NCBI RefSeq assembly: GCF_030272615.1
Contig: NC_081414.1
Location: 820,375,396 to 820,439,395, forward strand
Reading direction: 5' to 3'
Origin: Cryptomeria japonica
Lineage: Eukaryota; Streptophyta; Pinopsida; Cupressales; Cupressaceae
Length of the DNA stretch: 64,000 nt
The position numbers were made by a program, and so were the translations under genes. Shown here in pieces: positions 37,700 to 49,979 of this stretch; the first letter of the stretch is position 1, and every line of letters begins with the position of its first letter. Under the pieces are notes generated by a model. The model saw only the letters and a list, made by a program, of their open reading frames with translations. It did not search any database and was not told the DNA's origin.

Positions 37700-37904
37700 A
37701 TCTTTCTCTTTCTTAATGTGGCATACACATCATTGTGTGCATGTGTGTGTTATGATGTTCGAAGTGTATAATGTTCTATCAAGTGTATTGTGTATTGATT
37801 AGATGCATATTACATATAGGTTACACCATCATTGAATAATATATATCAAATTTAGATTGATCTTATAAAGCTCTATTTTTATTGTTTATAACTTTCGATG
37901 AGAA

Positions 37905-38786
37905 TTATTTTTGATTAAGACAAAAAGAAAGCCAGGGTCCTAAACCTTATACAAAAGAAATCCAAAGGACAAAGCATAATGGACCAAAAAATAACCAAAA
38001 ACAATCCATTAACAACACACTAACAAAACCAAATTAAAATTCAAAAGGAACATATTAAACAACAAAAAAACAATTAACAAACTAAGATAATAGAAAACCC
38101 TAATATTCTAAGATGAACTTGTACATGTCTCCAAACTTCTATAGGTTGTCCTCACACTTTGCATGCTTCTTCAATTACCAACCTTAGAAGGAGCCAAGGG
38201 GTAGTTGTAGATCTATGCATTACATTGGCACTGAATTACATTATGAGCTTCACTTTTTTCTATATCTCTTCCAATTTTGTTTTTAGGTTCTCCACCTCTT
38301 TCACTGTTTGAGAGAAAGTCACACATTGATGGGTTCAATGTCAGGAGTATTCGGATCCTTGGTCGCCATATAATGGGCATTGTGGAAGTATGAAGGAAAT
38401 CCTCCTTCTCCATATGGGGAGTCTCAAGCACATCATCTATTTAAGAATTAGTGTCTGAAGAATTCATTTTATTGAAGAGGTTTTTTCCTTCAAATTGCAA
38501 AGGTGAGGGATCAGGCGAACTATTCGCAAAATTTGTATCTTCTTCGTAATTATCATCTTCTTGCTAAGACTTTTTTTGGATAGGTTATTGGATTGTAGCT
38601 AGAATTGTATACCTCCATACATTTGTGTATTTAGGATCCTATTTCAAAGCCTTGCCTTAATCCTTCTATCATTGGTTTGAGGTTTCCTTACCACATAAGG
38701 GAATATAAGATCTCATCCTCCATGTGCAATGAGGGAACTCTTTTTTAGATTCTAAAAATCTCTCTTCTTGGACTTGCATATGAGAG
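37905..38786 (-). mobile_element. LINE 3' region, degraded
   Basis: On the minus strand the sequence near 37970-37905 runs TTTTGTATAAGG, then TTAGGACCCTGG, then a T-rich stretch and TTAATCAAAAATAA, the kind of 3' end seen in plant LINEs; compare 49650-49740. Upstream (38213-38560) are broken minus-strand frames rich in Ser, Asp and Glu, perhaps LINE protein. Unit F inserted at 38790 may split this element. Confidence 0.35.
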
Positions 38787-40041
38787 AACATGATGCAGAG
38801 CCCTCCTTGTATATTTTCAAACACTTCAGGATGTATGACACTGACCCCTCAACACACCAATAGGATCCTACAAAGCAAGGCTCTACACACTTAGTTCCAA
38901 CTTCTCATTTCGCTCCAAGGTTCATACTACTCAAATTGGGTAACTTGCTCCATTATGCATCATGAAGCCTCCTAAGTTTCCTGACCTTCACAACCCCTAT
39001 TTTGGATCATACAACACTCACATGGACCAGACCAAACACTGGTTTCAAGTATTCAACCCAATTCCCTATGACACCTTCACAATTAGGCCTATTTGCTTGT
39101 AGCCCTTAGAGACAAGTAATGGGACCTTAAGTCCAAAATTTTCCAAACACCCTAGAAAAAAATCACTAATTCAGATACCCTTTATGCTCTTACCCAATCC
39201 CCCAAAAGGAGAAGTCAAGATCTGACAAGGAAAGGTCTAAACTCGGTGGTAGCCAACTGTCCTAAAGGGCTAATTAGGCCTCCATTTGTGAAACAACTAT
39301 ATCAAAATGGACACACCTTACAACTACAACCCCATGGGAATATGGGAAACCATAAACCATTATAGATTCCAGGGTTACATGCCTAGAATCATCACCAATT
39401 GTCTTCTAGGGTAATTATTGCAGTCTAAGGGCTAGGTAGCCACATGAAGATGTCTACCTATGGCCTGATCAAACACACATCTCCCTTGCTCCTCCTGAAA
39501 AATGCCTTTGGAATCATAGAATACATAGGCCACACTTGCATCCCACCCACTTCCATGAGTTTTAGATGAACAGGTTGCAAGTTATGGCCATGGAAAAGCA
39601 AAACCCTAGGTAGAACCTTGGTTTTCCGGGTACCTACAACAAAACTTGGATATATAGATCAAAACAAATGATCAAGACCTCAAATCAAGACTAAATAATT
39701 GGTAACTCACTGTAATAACAAAATCACAACATTGGGGATTGGTCCCAATCCGTACAACTCCGTACCCCAGGTCAAAACCTCATAGTTGCAAGAAAAACTC
39801 AGAATTTCTTATTGCTTGCAATCATAAAATATTTCTCCGTATAGTCTCTTCTTAGGAATTGTGTCCTCAAGGTGTTTATACCCCTCTACAAATTCTCTCA
39901 ACCAAAAACAAGAGGTTAGAGCCATTGGAGGAGTTAAACCAACAAGAATTCAAAAATTGCAAAAAAAGTTGCTCATGACAACTTTTGACAAAGTTGTCAA
40001 AAAATGTCATTTCTTGCACCCGAATGACTTGGGTCAAGACT

Positions 40042-41047
40042 ATATATGTCTCACAATAACATGCTTAGTGCATGATTAGTATTCAATAAACACAAAAACT
40101 ATTTAAATTAGATATCAAGAAATATTTGAACAAGAACATCATGAAAACAAAATAAAACATAAATATACTCATGAAGCTCCCATTGCAAGTAGCTCTTCCT
40201 TGTCCTCCTTGCCTCCACGAACTTTTCTAGCTCCAAAGTTTGACAAATGGAGAGTTGGAGAGAGATGAGTGAATGTGGATTTCTCTCCTTGTGCACAAAA
40301 AGGTAAGTGGATTGATGGATTATTGGATTATTGGATTTGAGTGATGGATATGAGGATTTGGATTAGAAGATTAGAGAAAGAAGAGAAGAAGTGGCAGCAT
40401 GAGGATGCATGAGAAGTTGGATCCCTTTGTGAGGAGAATAAGCTCCAATTTATATATTGGAGGAGGCCAATGAAGGGCCAATATTGATTTGATTATGAAG
40501 GGTTGAGATTGATTTTGGATAGAAGGCATGGATCAAGGGTGCCTTGGGAAAATAAACAGGAATATAAAATTCCTTTGGAAAAAGGGGGGATAAATTTGAT
40601 TTTCAAACTTGAGGAATTAAAAATTCCAAAATAAGGATGCATTGAGGGATTCAAAGAAATTTGAATTTCTTTGAGAGATTCAAAGTTTGATGTGACATGA
40701 GTGGGAATTAAAAATTGGAGAATAATGATAATCATGATTATGAGAGATTCTAGAAGAATTAATTAGGCTAAGTTGGATTAGGAAAAGTGATTTGTAGGAA
40801 TCACATGACTAGGTTAATTAATTAAAATTAATTAACTGAGTGGGTTTAGAAGAAATAATTATTGAAATGACTTTAGAAGAATAGGGGAATAATTAATTTA
40901 TTTGATAAATTAATTATTGGACTATAGTGACATGATTAATTAAATTAGATTTAATTGATTTTGAGAGGAATAAGGATAACACAATTAAAGTCAATTAATT
41001 ATGTTGATAGGCTTAAATTAATTAAACATTAATTTTAGATGTCTACA
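40042..41047 (-). repeat. 3' LTR of element C
   Basis: The portion 40365-41047 matches 44887-45564 closely (for example CATGAGGATGCATGAGAAGT in both). 40042-40364 has no partner but must belong to the element if the AAGACT duplication is real. The 80-codon frame seen in both LTR copies (40493-40735, 45010-45252) is LTR sequence, not a gene. Confidence 0.7.
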
Positions 41048-41062
41048 TTTTGCCCCTCTTTG
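41048..41062 (-). other. Polypurine tract of element C
   Basis: The minus strand reads CAAAGAGGGGCAAAA directly before TGTAGACA, the usual Gypsy-type junction with a 3' LTR. This fixes the orientation of C. Confidence 0.75.
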
Positions 41063-42496
41063 ATATAGCGTCATGAAATGATGTTATATCAAAGAAGAAT
41101 AAAACATAGTGGAAGAAAAGGATAAGGACTAGTAGCACGATGTCCCAGTCATAAGATGAGGAAGAATGACGAGGGGGAAGGATGACGAGGAAGCAGTGGT
41201 ATGCCCCCTCGAGAGGACATGCGGATTCGAAGAACACGGGTGTGCTCTCAAAAAGGAATTCGAAGAATAAGTGATGAAAGGATGAAGATAATGAAAGAGG
41301 GAAGTAGGATGAGTTGGAGTGTTGTGAATGGAGTGAGACAAAGAAATTATAAATGGATTGGATTTCTTGTTGAGCAAGTATAGAAAGGAAACCTAGATTT
41401 GATATTGCCATGGATAGTCTACACCACTGATAATAAGAACTAGGATGATATGAAAATCTGAGGCATGGACTGATGCTCAGTCAAACAAGAATGCCTTGCA
41501 CACAATCATGCAAGTGTTGATAAACACTAATGCAGGGTTGTCGGTTTGTACAAGGAAGACCTTAAAACACACCATGCCATGAAAACTATGCCCCATTATA
41601 CACCAACCAATACATACCAAGATATAGGATGATCAAGGCAGTCCCTAAGAAGTATAGTCCTGGGACACAAGATGAAAAACAAAGCAAAAAGCTCAAGCAT
41701 GCAAACAACATGCACATGTCCAACTGATATCTTTTGCCAAGAGTAGGATATGGATTTGGATAAACTGTCAGACTAGGGAAGGATATATCCCGATGGGCAA
41801 GTGATGGATTGATTGATGAATGACAAAAGACAAGTTGGATGTGCAAGATCTGCAGATGAGAGGATTGTTGCTTTTGATTTTATTAGTGTAGTATGGATGG
41901 GTGCTTGGATTAGGCACACGTCAGTACGAGCTTAGGTAGATGGTGAAAGCTCAGTTTGATGGATTGGACAGGATTGGAAGAAGGATACATGATTAGATAG
42001 GATGAAAGGGGGGATGGATGATTGAATAGGATTGGATTGGGGATGGGATTATTGATTAAATTGGAAGAGATGGAGAATATGATTGAATGAGATAGGTTTG
42101 GATTAGAAATTGGATAGGATGGGGTGGATTGGTGGATAGGATTTGATTGAATGGAACCAATGACAAGGGAGAACCAAGGATTGGTAAAAGGATGGATGGA
42201 AGGAGGGAGTTATTATTTGGATAGGAGATAGGTGGATGGAGGGATGTAAGGACCCAATATGGATGGAAGAGATGGAGGATATGGATAGGATAGTCAAGAT
42301 CAAAGATAGGATAGGAGAATGGACTTAGATATGATGTATAAGGATGGGAGGATTGTGTGGATGAATCTTGCCCCCAAGTGTAGAGTGCAAGGGGATGAGG
42401 GGTTTACACATGAGTGACAATATTAATTATATTTAATTAATATTGAGGAGAATTTGAGTTAACATAATTAATTAATTAATTATGTGAGGAATTTAA
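41063..42496. other. Internal non-coding region of element C
   Basis: The plus strand is strongly purine-rich, with many GGATGG and GGATTG phrases (41940-42330), and no protein signal. Frames such as 41043-41411 reflect the skewed composition only. Confidence 0.6.
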
Positions 42497-43530
42497 AATT
42501 ATTAATTGTGTATAAGACATGATTGATCACACTGTCTGATTTCAGGAAGGATTCATCCTGTATAAGACATGATCAAAGCATCTGGTTTTAGGAAGGATTC
42601 ATCCTATATAAGACATGATCAGAGTGTCTAGTTTCAGGAAGGATTCATCCTGTATAAGACATGATCAGAGTGTCTAGTTTCAAGAAGGATTCATCCTGTA
42701 TAAGACATGATCAGAGCGCCTGGTTTCAGGAAGGATTCATCATGTATAAGACATGATCAGAGCATTTGGTTTCAGGAAGGATTCATCCTGTATAAGACAT
42801 GATCAGAGCGTCTGGTTTTAGGAAGGATTCATCCTGTATAAGACATGATTGATCACAACGTCTGGTTTCAGGAAGGATTCATCATGTATAATAAATTATC
42901 AGAGCGTCTGGTTTCAGGAAGGATTCATCCTGTATAAGACATGATTGATCACAACGTCTGGTTTCAGGAAGGATTCATCCTATATAAGACATGATCAGAG
43001 CATCTGGTTTCAGGAAGGATTCATCCTATATAAGACATGATTGATCACAACGTTTGGTTTCAGGAAGGATTCATCTTGTATAAGACATGATCAGAGCGTC
43101 TGGTTTCGGGAAGGATTCATCCTGTATAAGACATGATTGATCACAATGTCTAGTTTCAGGAAGGATTCATCCTGTATAAGACATGATCAGAGCATCTGGT
43201 TTCAAGAAAGATTCATCCTGTATAAGACATGATTGATCACAACGTCTGGTTTCAGGAAGGATTCATCCTGTATAAGACATGATCAGAGCGTATGGTTTCA
43301 GGAAGGATTCATCCTGTATAAGACATGATTGATCACAACGTCTAGTTTTCGAAAGGATTCATCCTGTATAAGACATGATCAGAGTGTCTGGTTTCAAGAA
43401 GGATTCATCCTGTATAAGACATGATCAGAGCATCTGGTTTCAGGAAGGATTCATCCTGTATAAGACATGATTGATCACAACGTTTGGTTTCAGGAAGGAT
43501 TCATCCTGTATAAGACATGATCGAAATCAG
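42497..43530. repeat. Minisatellite, about 21 units of 46 or 50 bp
   Basis: Tandem units all contain GGAAGGATTCATCCTG followed by TATAAGACATGAT. Two unit lengths intermix: a 46-bp form with GATCAGAGCGTC and a 50-bp form with GATTGATCACAACGTC. In the right half they often alternate. Units differ by a few substitutions. The array lies inside element C. Each unit has the short inverted repeat GGAT/ATCC. Confidence 0.92.
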
Positions 43531-43559
43531 AATTAATTATGTGAGGAATTAAAAATAAC

Positions 43560-44560
43560 TAAAATAATTATTTTCAAGTGTAGATGGATTGGGATCATGA
43601 CATGGAGATGAAGGGATACTTTGATCTTGACTAGAGAGAATATCATGAGATGGAGCGGGAGGGGTGATTGGATCATGAGATGGAAGAGGATCATGTGATG
43701 ATAGAGGAATCATATGATCATGAGAGTGAGTGGAGGGAATGGGATCATTAGATGGAGTGAAGGGAGATGCATCATGAGATGGAGAGGTTTCTATAGTAGC
43801 ATGCTTTGGAACAAGCTTTTGGCATGTTTGGAGTTGTGGGGATTGTGTGATGGAGGAAGATATGAAAGCTTTGATGTGATTAGATGGAGAAATGGGGTAT
43901 AAATAAGTGTGGGGGATTGGGATTTGTTTTGTGGTGGAGGTGATTGGAGTGGATGGAGGACTCAAGGAGACTTGGCCACTTTGCTTTGAGGTGAGGATTT
44001 TGTCTCCTTTGCTAGCATGTCTTGGATAAGATTACGGATGATGGATTTGGAGGACGTGGACAATATGGATTTTGGAGGATTAGGATTAGATGGAGGATTA
44101 GGATTGGGTTTAGATGGAGGATTAGGATTAGGATTGGAATTGGATAGATTAGGATTAGATGGAGGATTAAGATTAATGATTGGAGGACTATGGAGTAAAT
44201 GGTTTGGATGGGGAGTAGAGGTAATGTATGTGTTGTAGAAGGATGGTGATTGGTATGTAGATGGGGGGGAGATGGAGGTATACATATTGGATTAGAGGAG
44301 TATGTGGATGGGGGATAATATGAATATATGGATGGGGAATAAGATGGAGATATGGATGGGGAATAAGATGGATTTCCCTTGTCGAAGGTAGAGGAAGGAT
44401 AAGAGATATGGTATAGATCAGGATTGGGTGAAATGTGTTGAGATGGAATGGGTGAAGGTATGATAGGAGAGTGGGAGATTATGGGATTAACTTGGTAGGT
44501 AGGCTCGTGAATTTCCATGAGCATCTTCTCATACCAAGCTTTGAAATTTTAGGTAGTCAT
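43560..44560 (-). pseudogene. Proline/serine-rich frame of element C
   Basis: From an ATG at 44560 the sense strand reads MTT, a stop, then FKAWYEKMLMEIHEPTYQ, and continues as a Pro/Ser/Tyr/His-rich protein through two frame changes (near 44250 and 43965) to about 43560. The later part has repeats such as NPNPPSNPNP and SHDPIPS-like units. The start, with Trp and Tyr spacing, could be the end of a Gag-like domain. I cannot name it. The bias follows the pyrimidine-rich sense strand, so coding is uncertain. Confidence 0.35.
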
Positions 44561-44886
44561 GTTGAGAGCGAAGAATTAGATTGGAATTGAATGAATATGT
44601 TTTGGAGGGGAAATATTGTGGAGATGATGTTGAATGAAGATGAGGATCTTGGCTTGGAGTGATGATGGATTATATTTGGTTGGATTTGGATTGGATTTGA
44701 TTTGATTGAATTAGTCCTTGGATTAGGACTTGATTGGATATGATTGGATTGGATTGGTACTTGTATTAGGACTTGATTGGATTTGGGTTGGATTTGGATT
44801 GGATTGGGTTGAATTGGATTAGATTGGATTAGAGGAAGAATGAATATTAGTTGAGGAAGGATGATTGTTTGAATGGATGAAAGTGG

Positions 44887-45564
44887 ATTAGAGAAAGAAG
44901 AGAAGAAGTGGTAGCATGAGGATGCATGAGAAGTTGGATCCCTTTGTGAGGAGAATAAGCTCCAATTTATAGATTGGAGGAGGCCAATGAAGGGCCAAGA
45001 TTGATTTGATTATGAAGGGTTGAGATTGATTTTGGATAGAAGGCATGTATCAAGGGTGCCTTGGGAAAATAAACAGGAATATAAAATTCCTTTGGAAAAA
45101 GGGGGGAGAAATTTGAATTTCAAACTTGAGGAATTAAAAATTCCAAAATAAGGATGCATTGAGGGATTCAAAGAAATTTGAATTTCTTTGAGAGATTCAA
45201 AGTTTGATGTGACATGAGTGGGAATTAAAAATTGGAGAATAATGATAATCATGATTATGAGAGATTCTAGAAGAATTAATTAGGCTAAGTGGGATTAGGA
45301 AAAGTGATTTGTAGGAATCACATGACTAGGTTAATTAATTAAAATTAATTGACTGAGTGGGTTTAGAGAAAATGATTATTGAGATGACTTTAGAAGAATA
45401 GGGGAATAATTAATTTATTTGATAAATTAATTATTGGACTATAGTGACAAGATTAATTAAATTATATTTAATTGATTTTGAGAGGAATAAGGATAACACA
45501 ATTAAAGTCAATTAATTATGTTGATAGGCTTAAATTAATTAAACATTAATTTTAGGTGTCTACA
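44887..45564 (-). repeat. 5' LTR of element C, truncated
   Basis: 678 bp matching 40365-41047. The U5 end and primer site expected to the left of 44887 are absent, and 44640-44886 is GGATT-rich simple sequence instead. Confidence 0.75.
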
Positions 45565-45821
45565 AAGACTAACACCTCTAAACACCCTAGAAGCACATAA
45601 AACAACTAAAAACACTAGTACAAACCTATCCTAAGCATGCTTAGTCCCCTTTTGTCCAAAAGTCCTAATTGGCTTATCAAGATGCCAAAATAGGAGTTTG
45701 GCTCACAAGATGGGGTCCTTTATTACAAACACAAAATGCATGATTGAAACACAAGGAAAGAATCCTAAGAAATGTTTAAGGTCTTATCCTTCCTCCTCTA
45801 AGCCTGAATGATCATGTTGAA

Positions 45822-46682
45822 GGGATGCCCACTGAAGTTGCAAACAAATCATTGGGAAATCTGCTAAGATGTTTGACTAGGTAGTATGGAGAGAAGTGGG
45901 ATAGCATACTGTCTTAGGCAGAATTCTCTTATAATGATATAGTAAATAGAAGCACTGGTAAGTCACCCTTCTAGGTTGTGTATGGGATCCACCCAAGGGG
46001 TGTGTTGGATTTAAGGGAACAACCTCAAGGAGAAGCCATTAGTGCAGATGGAGAAACCTTTGCCACCGCCATAAAGGAGATACATGACCAAGTTAAATCT
46101 CACCTTCAACAATCTGCAAAAAGGTATACAGCTCATGTTGATAAGAAGAAGAGGGATATCCAATTTGATGTGGGAGACTTGGTGTGGGTTCACTTGAAGA
46201 AGGAAAGACTTCCAAAAGGCAAATATACAAAGCTTATGCAAAGGAAGATTGGACCCTATCAAATCTTGAAAAAATGTGGACAAAATGCTTATGAACTTCA
46301 ACTCCCACCTGATCTTGGTTTGTCACCCATTTTTAATGTATGTGACTTAACTCTTTACAAATGTAGTGTTGATGCAGGAGAAGAAACCATTCAGGTTGTA
46401 GCAGATGATGACATTCCCAAACATGAACCACCAAAATTGCATAAAGTTTTGGACACCAAGGTTGCAAAGAGGACAAGGAAAAAAGTATATATGGAGTATT
46501 TGGTGGCCTGGTAGGGACAAATGGATTCTAAAGCAGTCTAGATGATAGAGCAGCAAATCAAAAACCATAGTGCAAACCTGCAAACTCTCATCCCAAGTGG
46601 ACTTGAGATTTCTTCTTCCAGGGAGTATGGTGCAGGGGCACGCCTTCAACATGATCATTCTGGCTTAGAGGAGGAAGGATAA
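45822..46682 (+). pseudogene. Gypsy integrase C-terminus and chromodomain
   Basis: A single frame starts at a point matching the DGQTE region of Gypsy integrases (GMPTEVANKSLGNLLRCL) and continues with EKWDSILS, AEFSYNDIVNRSTGKSPF and YGIHPRGVLDLRE. Next come the integrase C-terminal region (DVGDLVWVHLKKERLPKGKY, KIGPYQILKKCGQNAYEL) and a chromodomain (VLDTKVAKRTRKKVYMEYL). Stops at three points before 45978 and a TAG at 46512-46514, where WKG is expected, kill it. After that stop the chromodomain continues (GQMDSKAV) and the frame ends at the TAA at 46680-46682, 31 bp into the LTR. Chromodomains direct integration to chromatin in chromoviruses. Everything upstream of DGQTE is missing. Confidence 0.85.
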
Positions 46683-48153
46683 GACCTTTAATATGTCTTA
46701 GGATTATTTCCTTGTGTTTCAATCATGCATTTTGTGTTTGTAATAAAGGACCCCATCTTGTGAGCCAAACTCCTATTTTGGCATCTTGATAAGCCAATTA
46801 GGACTTTTGGACAAAAGGGGACTAAGTATGATTAGGATAGGTTTGTCCTAGTGTTTTTATTTTTTTTATGTGCTTCTAGGGTGTTTAGAGGTGTTAGTCT
46901 TGACCCAAGTCATTCGGGTGCAAGAAATGACATTTTTTTACAACTTTGTAAAAAGTTGTCATGAGCAACTTTTTTTGCAATTTTTGAATTCTTGTTGGTT
47001 TAACTCCTCCAACAGCTCTAACCTCTTGTTTTTGGTTGAGAGAATTTGTACAGGGGTATAAACACCTTGAGGACAAAATTCCCAAGAAGAGATTGTACGG
47101 AGAAAGATTTTATGATTGCAAGCAATAAGAAATTCTGAGTTTTTCCTGCAACTGTGAGGTTTTGACCTGGGGTACAGAGTTGTACGGATTGGGACCAATC
47201 CAAAATGTTGTGATTTTGTTATTGCAATGAGTTACCAATTATTTGGTCTTGATTTGAGGTCTTTATCATTTTTTGCGCTCCAGATATCCAAGTTTTGTTG
47301 TAGGTACCTGGAAAACCAGGGTTTTCCAGGTACCTAGGGTTTTTCTTTTCCATGGCCATAACTTGCAACTTGTTCATCTAAAACTCATGCCAATGGGTGG
47401 GATGCAAGTGTTTCCTATGTATTCTATGATTCCAAATGTATTTTTTAGGAGGTGCAAGGGAGATGTGTGTTTGATCAGGCCATAGGTAGACATCTCCATG
47501 TGGCTACCTAGCCCTTAGACTGCAATAATTACCCAAGAAGACAATTGGCGATGATTCTAGGCATGTAACCCTAGAACATATAATGGTTTATGTTTCCCCA
47601 CATTCCCATGGGGTTGTGGTTGTAAGGTGTGTCCAGTTTGATATAGTTGTTTCATAAATGGAGTCCTAATTAGCCCTTTAGGACAGTTGGCTACCAGCGG
47701 GTTCAGACCTTTCCTTGTCAGATCTCGACTTCTCCTTTTTGGGGATTGGGTAAGAACAAAAAGGGTATCTAAATCAGTTAATTTTTTTCCAAGTTGTTTG
47801 GAAAAGTTTGGACTTAAGGTCCCATTACCCGTCTCCAAGGGCTACAAGCAAATAGGCCTAATTGTGAAGGTGTCATAGGGAATTGGGTTGAATCCTTGAA
47901 ACCAGTGTTTGGTCTAGTCCATGTGAGTGTTTTATGATCCAAAATAGGGGTTGTGAAGGTCAGGAACCTTAGGAGGCTTCATGATGCATAATGGAGCAAG
48001 TTACCCAATTTGAGTAGTATGGACCTTGGAGCGAAATGAGAAGTTGGAACTAAGGGTGTAGAGCCTTGCTTTGTAGGATCCTATTGGTGTGTTGAGGGGT
48101 TAGTGTCATACATCCTGAAGTGTTTTGCAAGATACAAGGAGGGCTATGCATCA
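46652..48153 (+). repeat. Right LTR of unit F
   Basis: 1502 bp from TGATCATTC to GCATCA. It is complementary to the left LTR, with scattered substitutions and small indels. The polypurine-like GCAGGGGCACGCC lies just before it. Confidence 0.8.
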
Positions 48154-48158
48154 GAACA

Positions 48159-49574
48159 CCTCTACTTTGAGAGTCTAGTTTTATTCCAAAGTGTTAATAT
48201 CCCTCTTCTAATGTTGTGGGTACAAAATCGGATTTTTTGATGTACAAAAGAAATTGAACCAATGTAGAAACAATCTCATTCTACATATTATTTAGATATT
48301 ACACTCCAAATGTTTTTCTATTAGATGTTAAACCCCCTTGTTCCATGAAGGGACACAAAATAAAACTAACACTTCTCATGCAAAGTATCATCTGTAACGA
48401 GAAGCTATTTTGAGATGATTAAAATCTTCTATCCTCTAATACCTCCAATCCATTTTTTACTCTTTAAATGTCAGAAGTAGCATTCAAAATTTTGAAAGCT
48501 CTATCAAGTGCAACATGGATGGCCCCAAAAACGCAAACATATGATAAAATAATAAAATTGAACATTATCATTGATTAAAATTTGTCAAAATGAAACAAAT
48601 TAATCTAATTTTATCACGAAAACCCCTATATTTGCATTCTCCAAATCGATCAAGACTATTATACATCCAAACTTCAATATAAAAAATGAAATTTACCATT
48701 GCTTGTGGAACTTTAATTTTTTTTATACGCCTCTATAAATTCCTAAAATATTTTATCAAGATCTTCCATATTAGAAAACTACCTCACTTGAATCAGCACA
48801 TTAATCCTCTCCTTCCAAATAATACACCTTCATTTGATTTTTACCCCTTTAACAAACAATAATACACAGGTTTATGTAAATATGTATATCTTTAGAAATT
48901 TTATGACACCAAACTAGGCCCTCGCCTCTCTTTCTCCACACACCTCGTTAAAATGCAAAACATGAGCTCCTCAAGCCTACAAATCTTTGTAATAACAAAC
49001 TTAAAACATATTGTTAACAATTTTAGTAACAAAATTTGTGTTGTGGCATGACAATCTATAAAAATTTGTTGCAACAATTGAGAAATATCAAGACCAAACC
49101 AATATGAATTGCCTAAAGAAAGGAATCAATATTGATGGCATCAGAAACGAAAGTTTTGATTGAAAACTCTCAAAAAATGACACAACTAAATTTCGTTTGT
49201 ATCACAAAAATCATTTTCTCTAATGTTTCTTCTTTTTATGGTCCCACAAGATCTTCTATCATCCACAACAAAAACAATTATAATGATATTGGGTGTCACG
49301 CTTCACAATGTGGAGAGAGGATAAATTGTGCATACAGGGCTTACTCCTATCTCTTTAAGTAAATCTTCATCTTACATGGTGCTCTGGTAATCATCTCCAT
49401 GGATCTACATCTCCAAGATTTTTCACAAACACAAAGATGGTTGATGCTCTATTATCATATTGAAATGGTCATCAAATACAGATTCATACAAGTCACACAA
49501 AAAACTAAAAAATATATTGAATATCAAAATTGATATATTCAAATAATTTTTACATTGCAATCAATTGACTTATA
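48159..49574. other. Unassigned non-coding DNA
   Basis: No recognisable gene. If unit F split a minus-strand LINE, this would be the upstream half, but the frames are too broken to support that. Confidence 0.35.
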
Positions 49575-49745
49575 AAGCCTTAGTTTTTTGTTTATAGTAT
49601 AACTTTCCTTTCAAAATTTCTTTTCTTGTTTTGTTAATCTTGGCCCGTTTGGGCATGTTTCGTCTTGCTTTTGGTAGTTTTTGTAAAAGATCGGGATCCT
49701 TGTTTCCCGCTTATCTAATCAAAAACATAATTTCCAAAAACTAAT
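49575..49745 (+). mobile_element. LINE-like 3' end
   Basis: A T-rich stretch with GTTTTTGTAAAAGATCGGGA and TTGTTTCCCGCTTATCTAAT then CAAAAACATAA resembles plant LINE 3' ends, and mirrors the minus-strand one at 37905. No coding part is recognisable. Confidence 0.35.
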
Positions 49746-49979
49746 AACTAATAATTATTTTATTAATTATTTTAACTATTAACTAACCTACATTTATAAA
49801 TTAACATTTGAATGTTAATTTATTTATTATTTAACTAATCATTATATATTTAATGATATAATAGATTCCAACAATGTGGAAGCCATAGTAGAGTTTTTTT
49901 TTTAAATAGTTACATTGTTTTTATGTCTATTTGTGCAAGTGTGTACAAGTGGGCATGACAAAATATAAGAAAATGATGA

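Larger units (their letters stand above)
40042..45564 (-). mobile_element. Element C: non-coding LTR element
   Basis: Inserted in the left LTR of F, flanked by AAGACT (40036-40041 and 45565-45570). LTR-like direct repeats lie at 40365-41047 and 44887-45564; both start TGTAGAC on the minus strand, and a polypurine tract adjoins the left one. There is no enzyme domain inside: only a proline/serine-rich minus-strand frame and a minisatellite. It is therefore a non-autonomous, LARD-like element. The 5' LTR match stops at 44887, about 320 bp short of the left one, so the 5' end is rearranged. Confidence 0.75.
38791..45814 (-). repeat. Left LTR of unit F, interrupted by element C
   Basis: Two parts, 38791-40041 and 45565-45814, together about 1.5 kb, match the right LTR in reverse complement from TGATCATTC (start) to GCATCA (end). 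The interruption duplicates AAGACT. Inverted matching continues about 16 bp past the LTR start into internal sequence (GGGCAT/GCCTTCAACA-like). Confidence 0.8.
38791..48153. mobile_element. Unit F: Gypsy derivative with inverted LTRs
   Basis: Two copies of a 1.5-kb Gypsy LTR face each other: the left one reads on the minus strand (38791-45814, split by element C), the right one on the plus strand (46652-48153). Both outer ends are the same U5 end (GCATCA). The whole unit is flanked by GAACA (38786-38790) and GAACA (48154-48158). Between the LTRs is about 840 bp of integrase/chromodomain sequence. A matching target duplication at U5-U5 termini suggests one integration of an aberrant cDNA rather than two unrelated insertions. 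Confidence 0.75.

Noticed and set aside
40493-40735. 80-codon frame present twice (also 45010-45252)
   Set aside because: Repeated only because it lies in both LTRs of element C; no protein-like features.
42497-43530. Regular array resembling CRISPR repeats
   Set aside because: There are no unique spacers; entire 46/50-bp units repeat, and the context is a plant retroelement.
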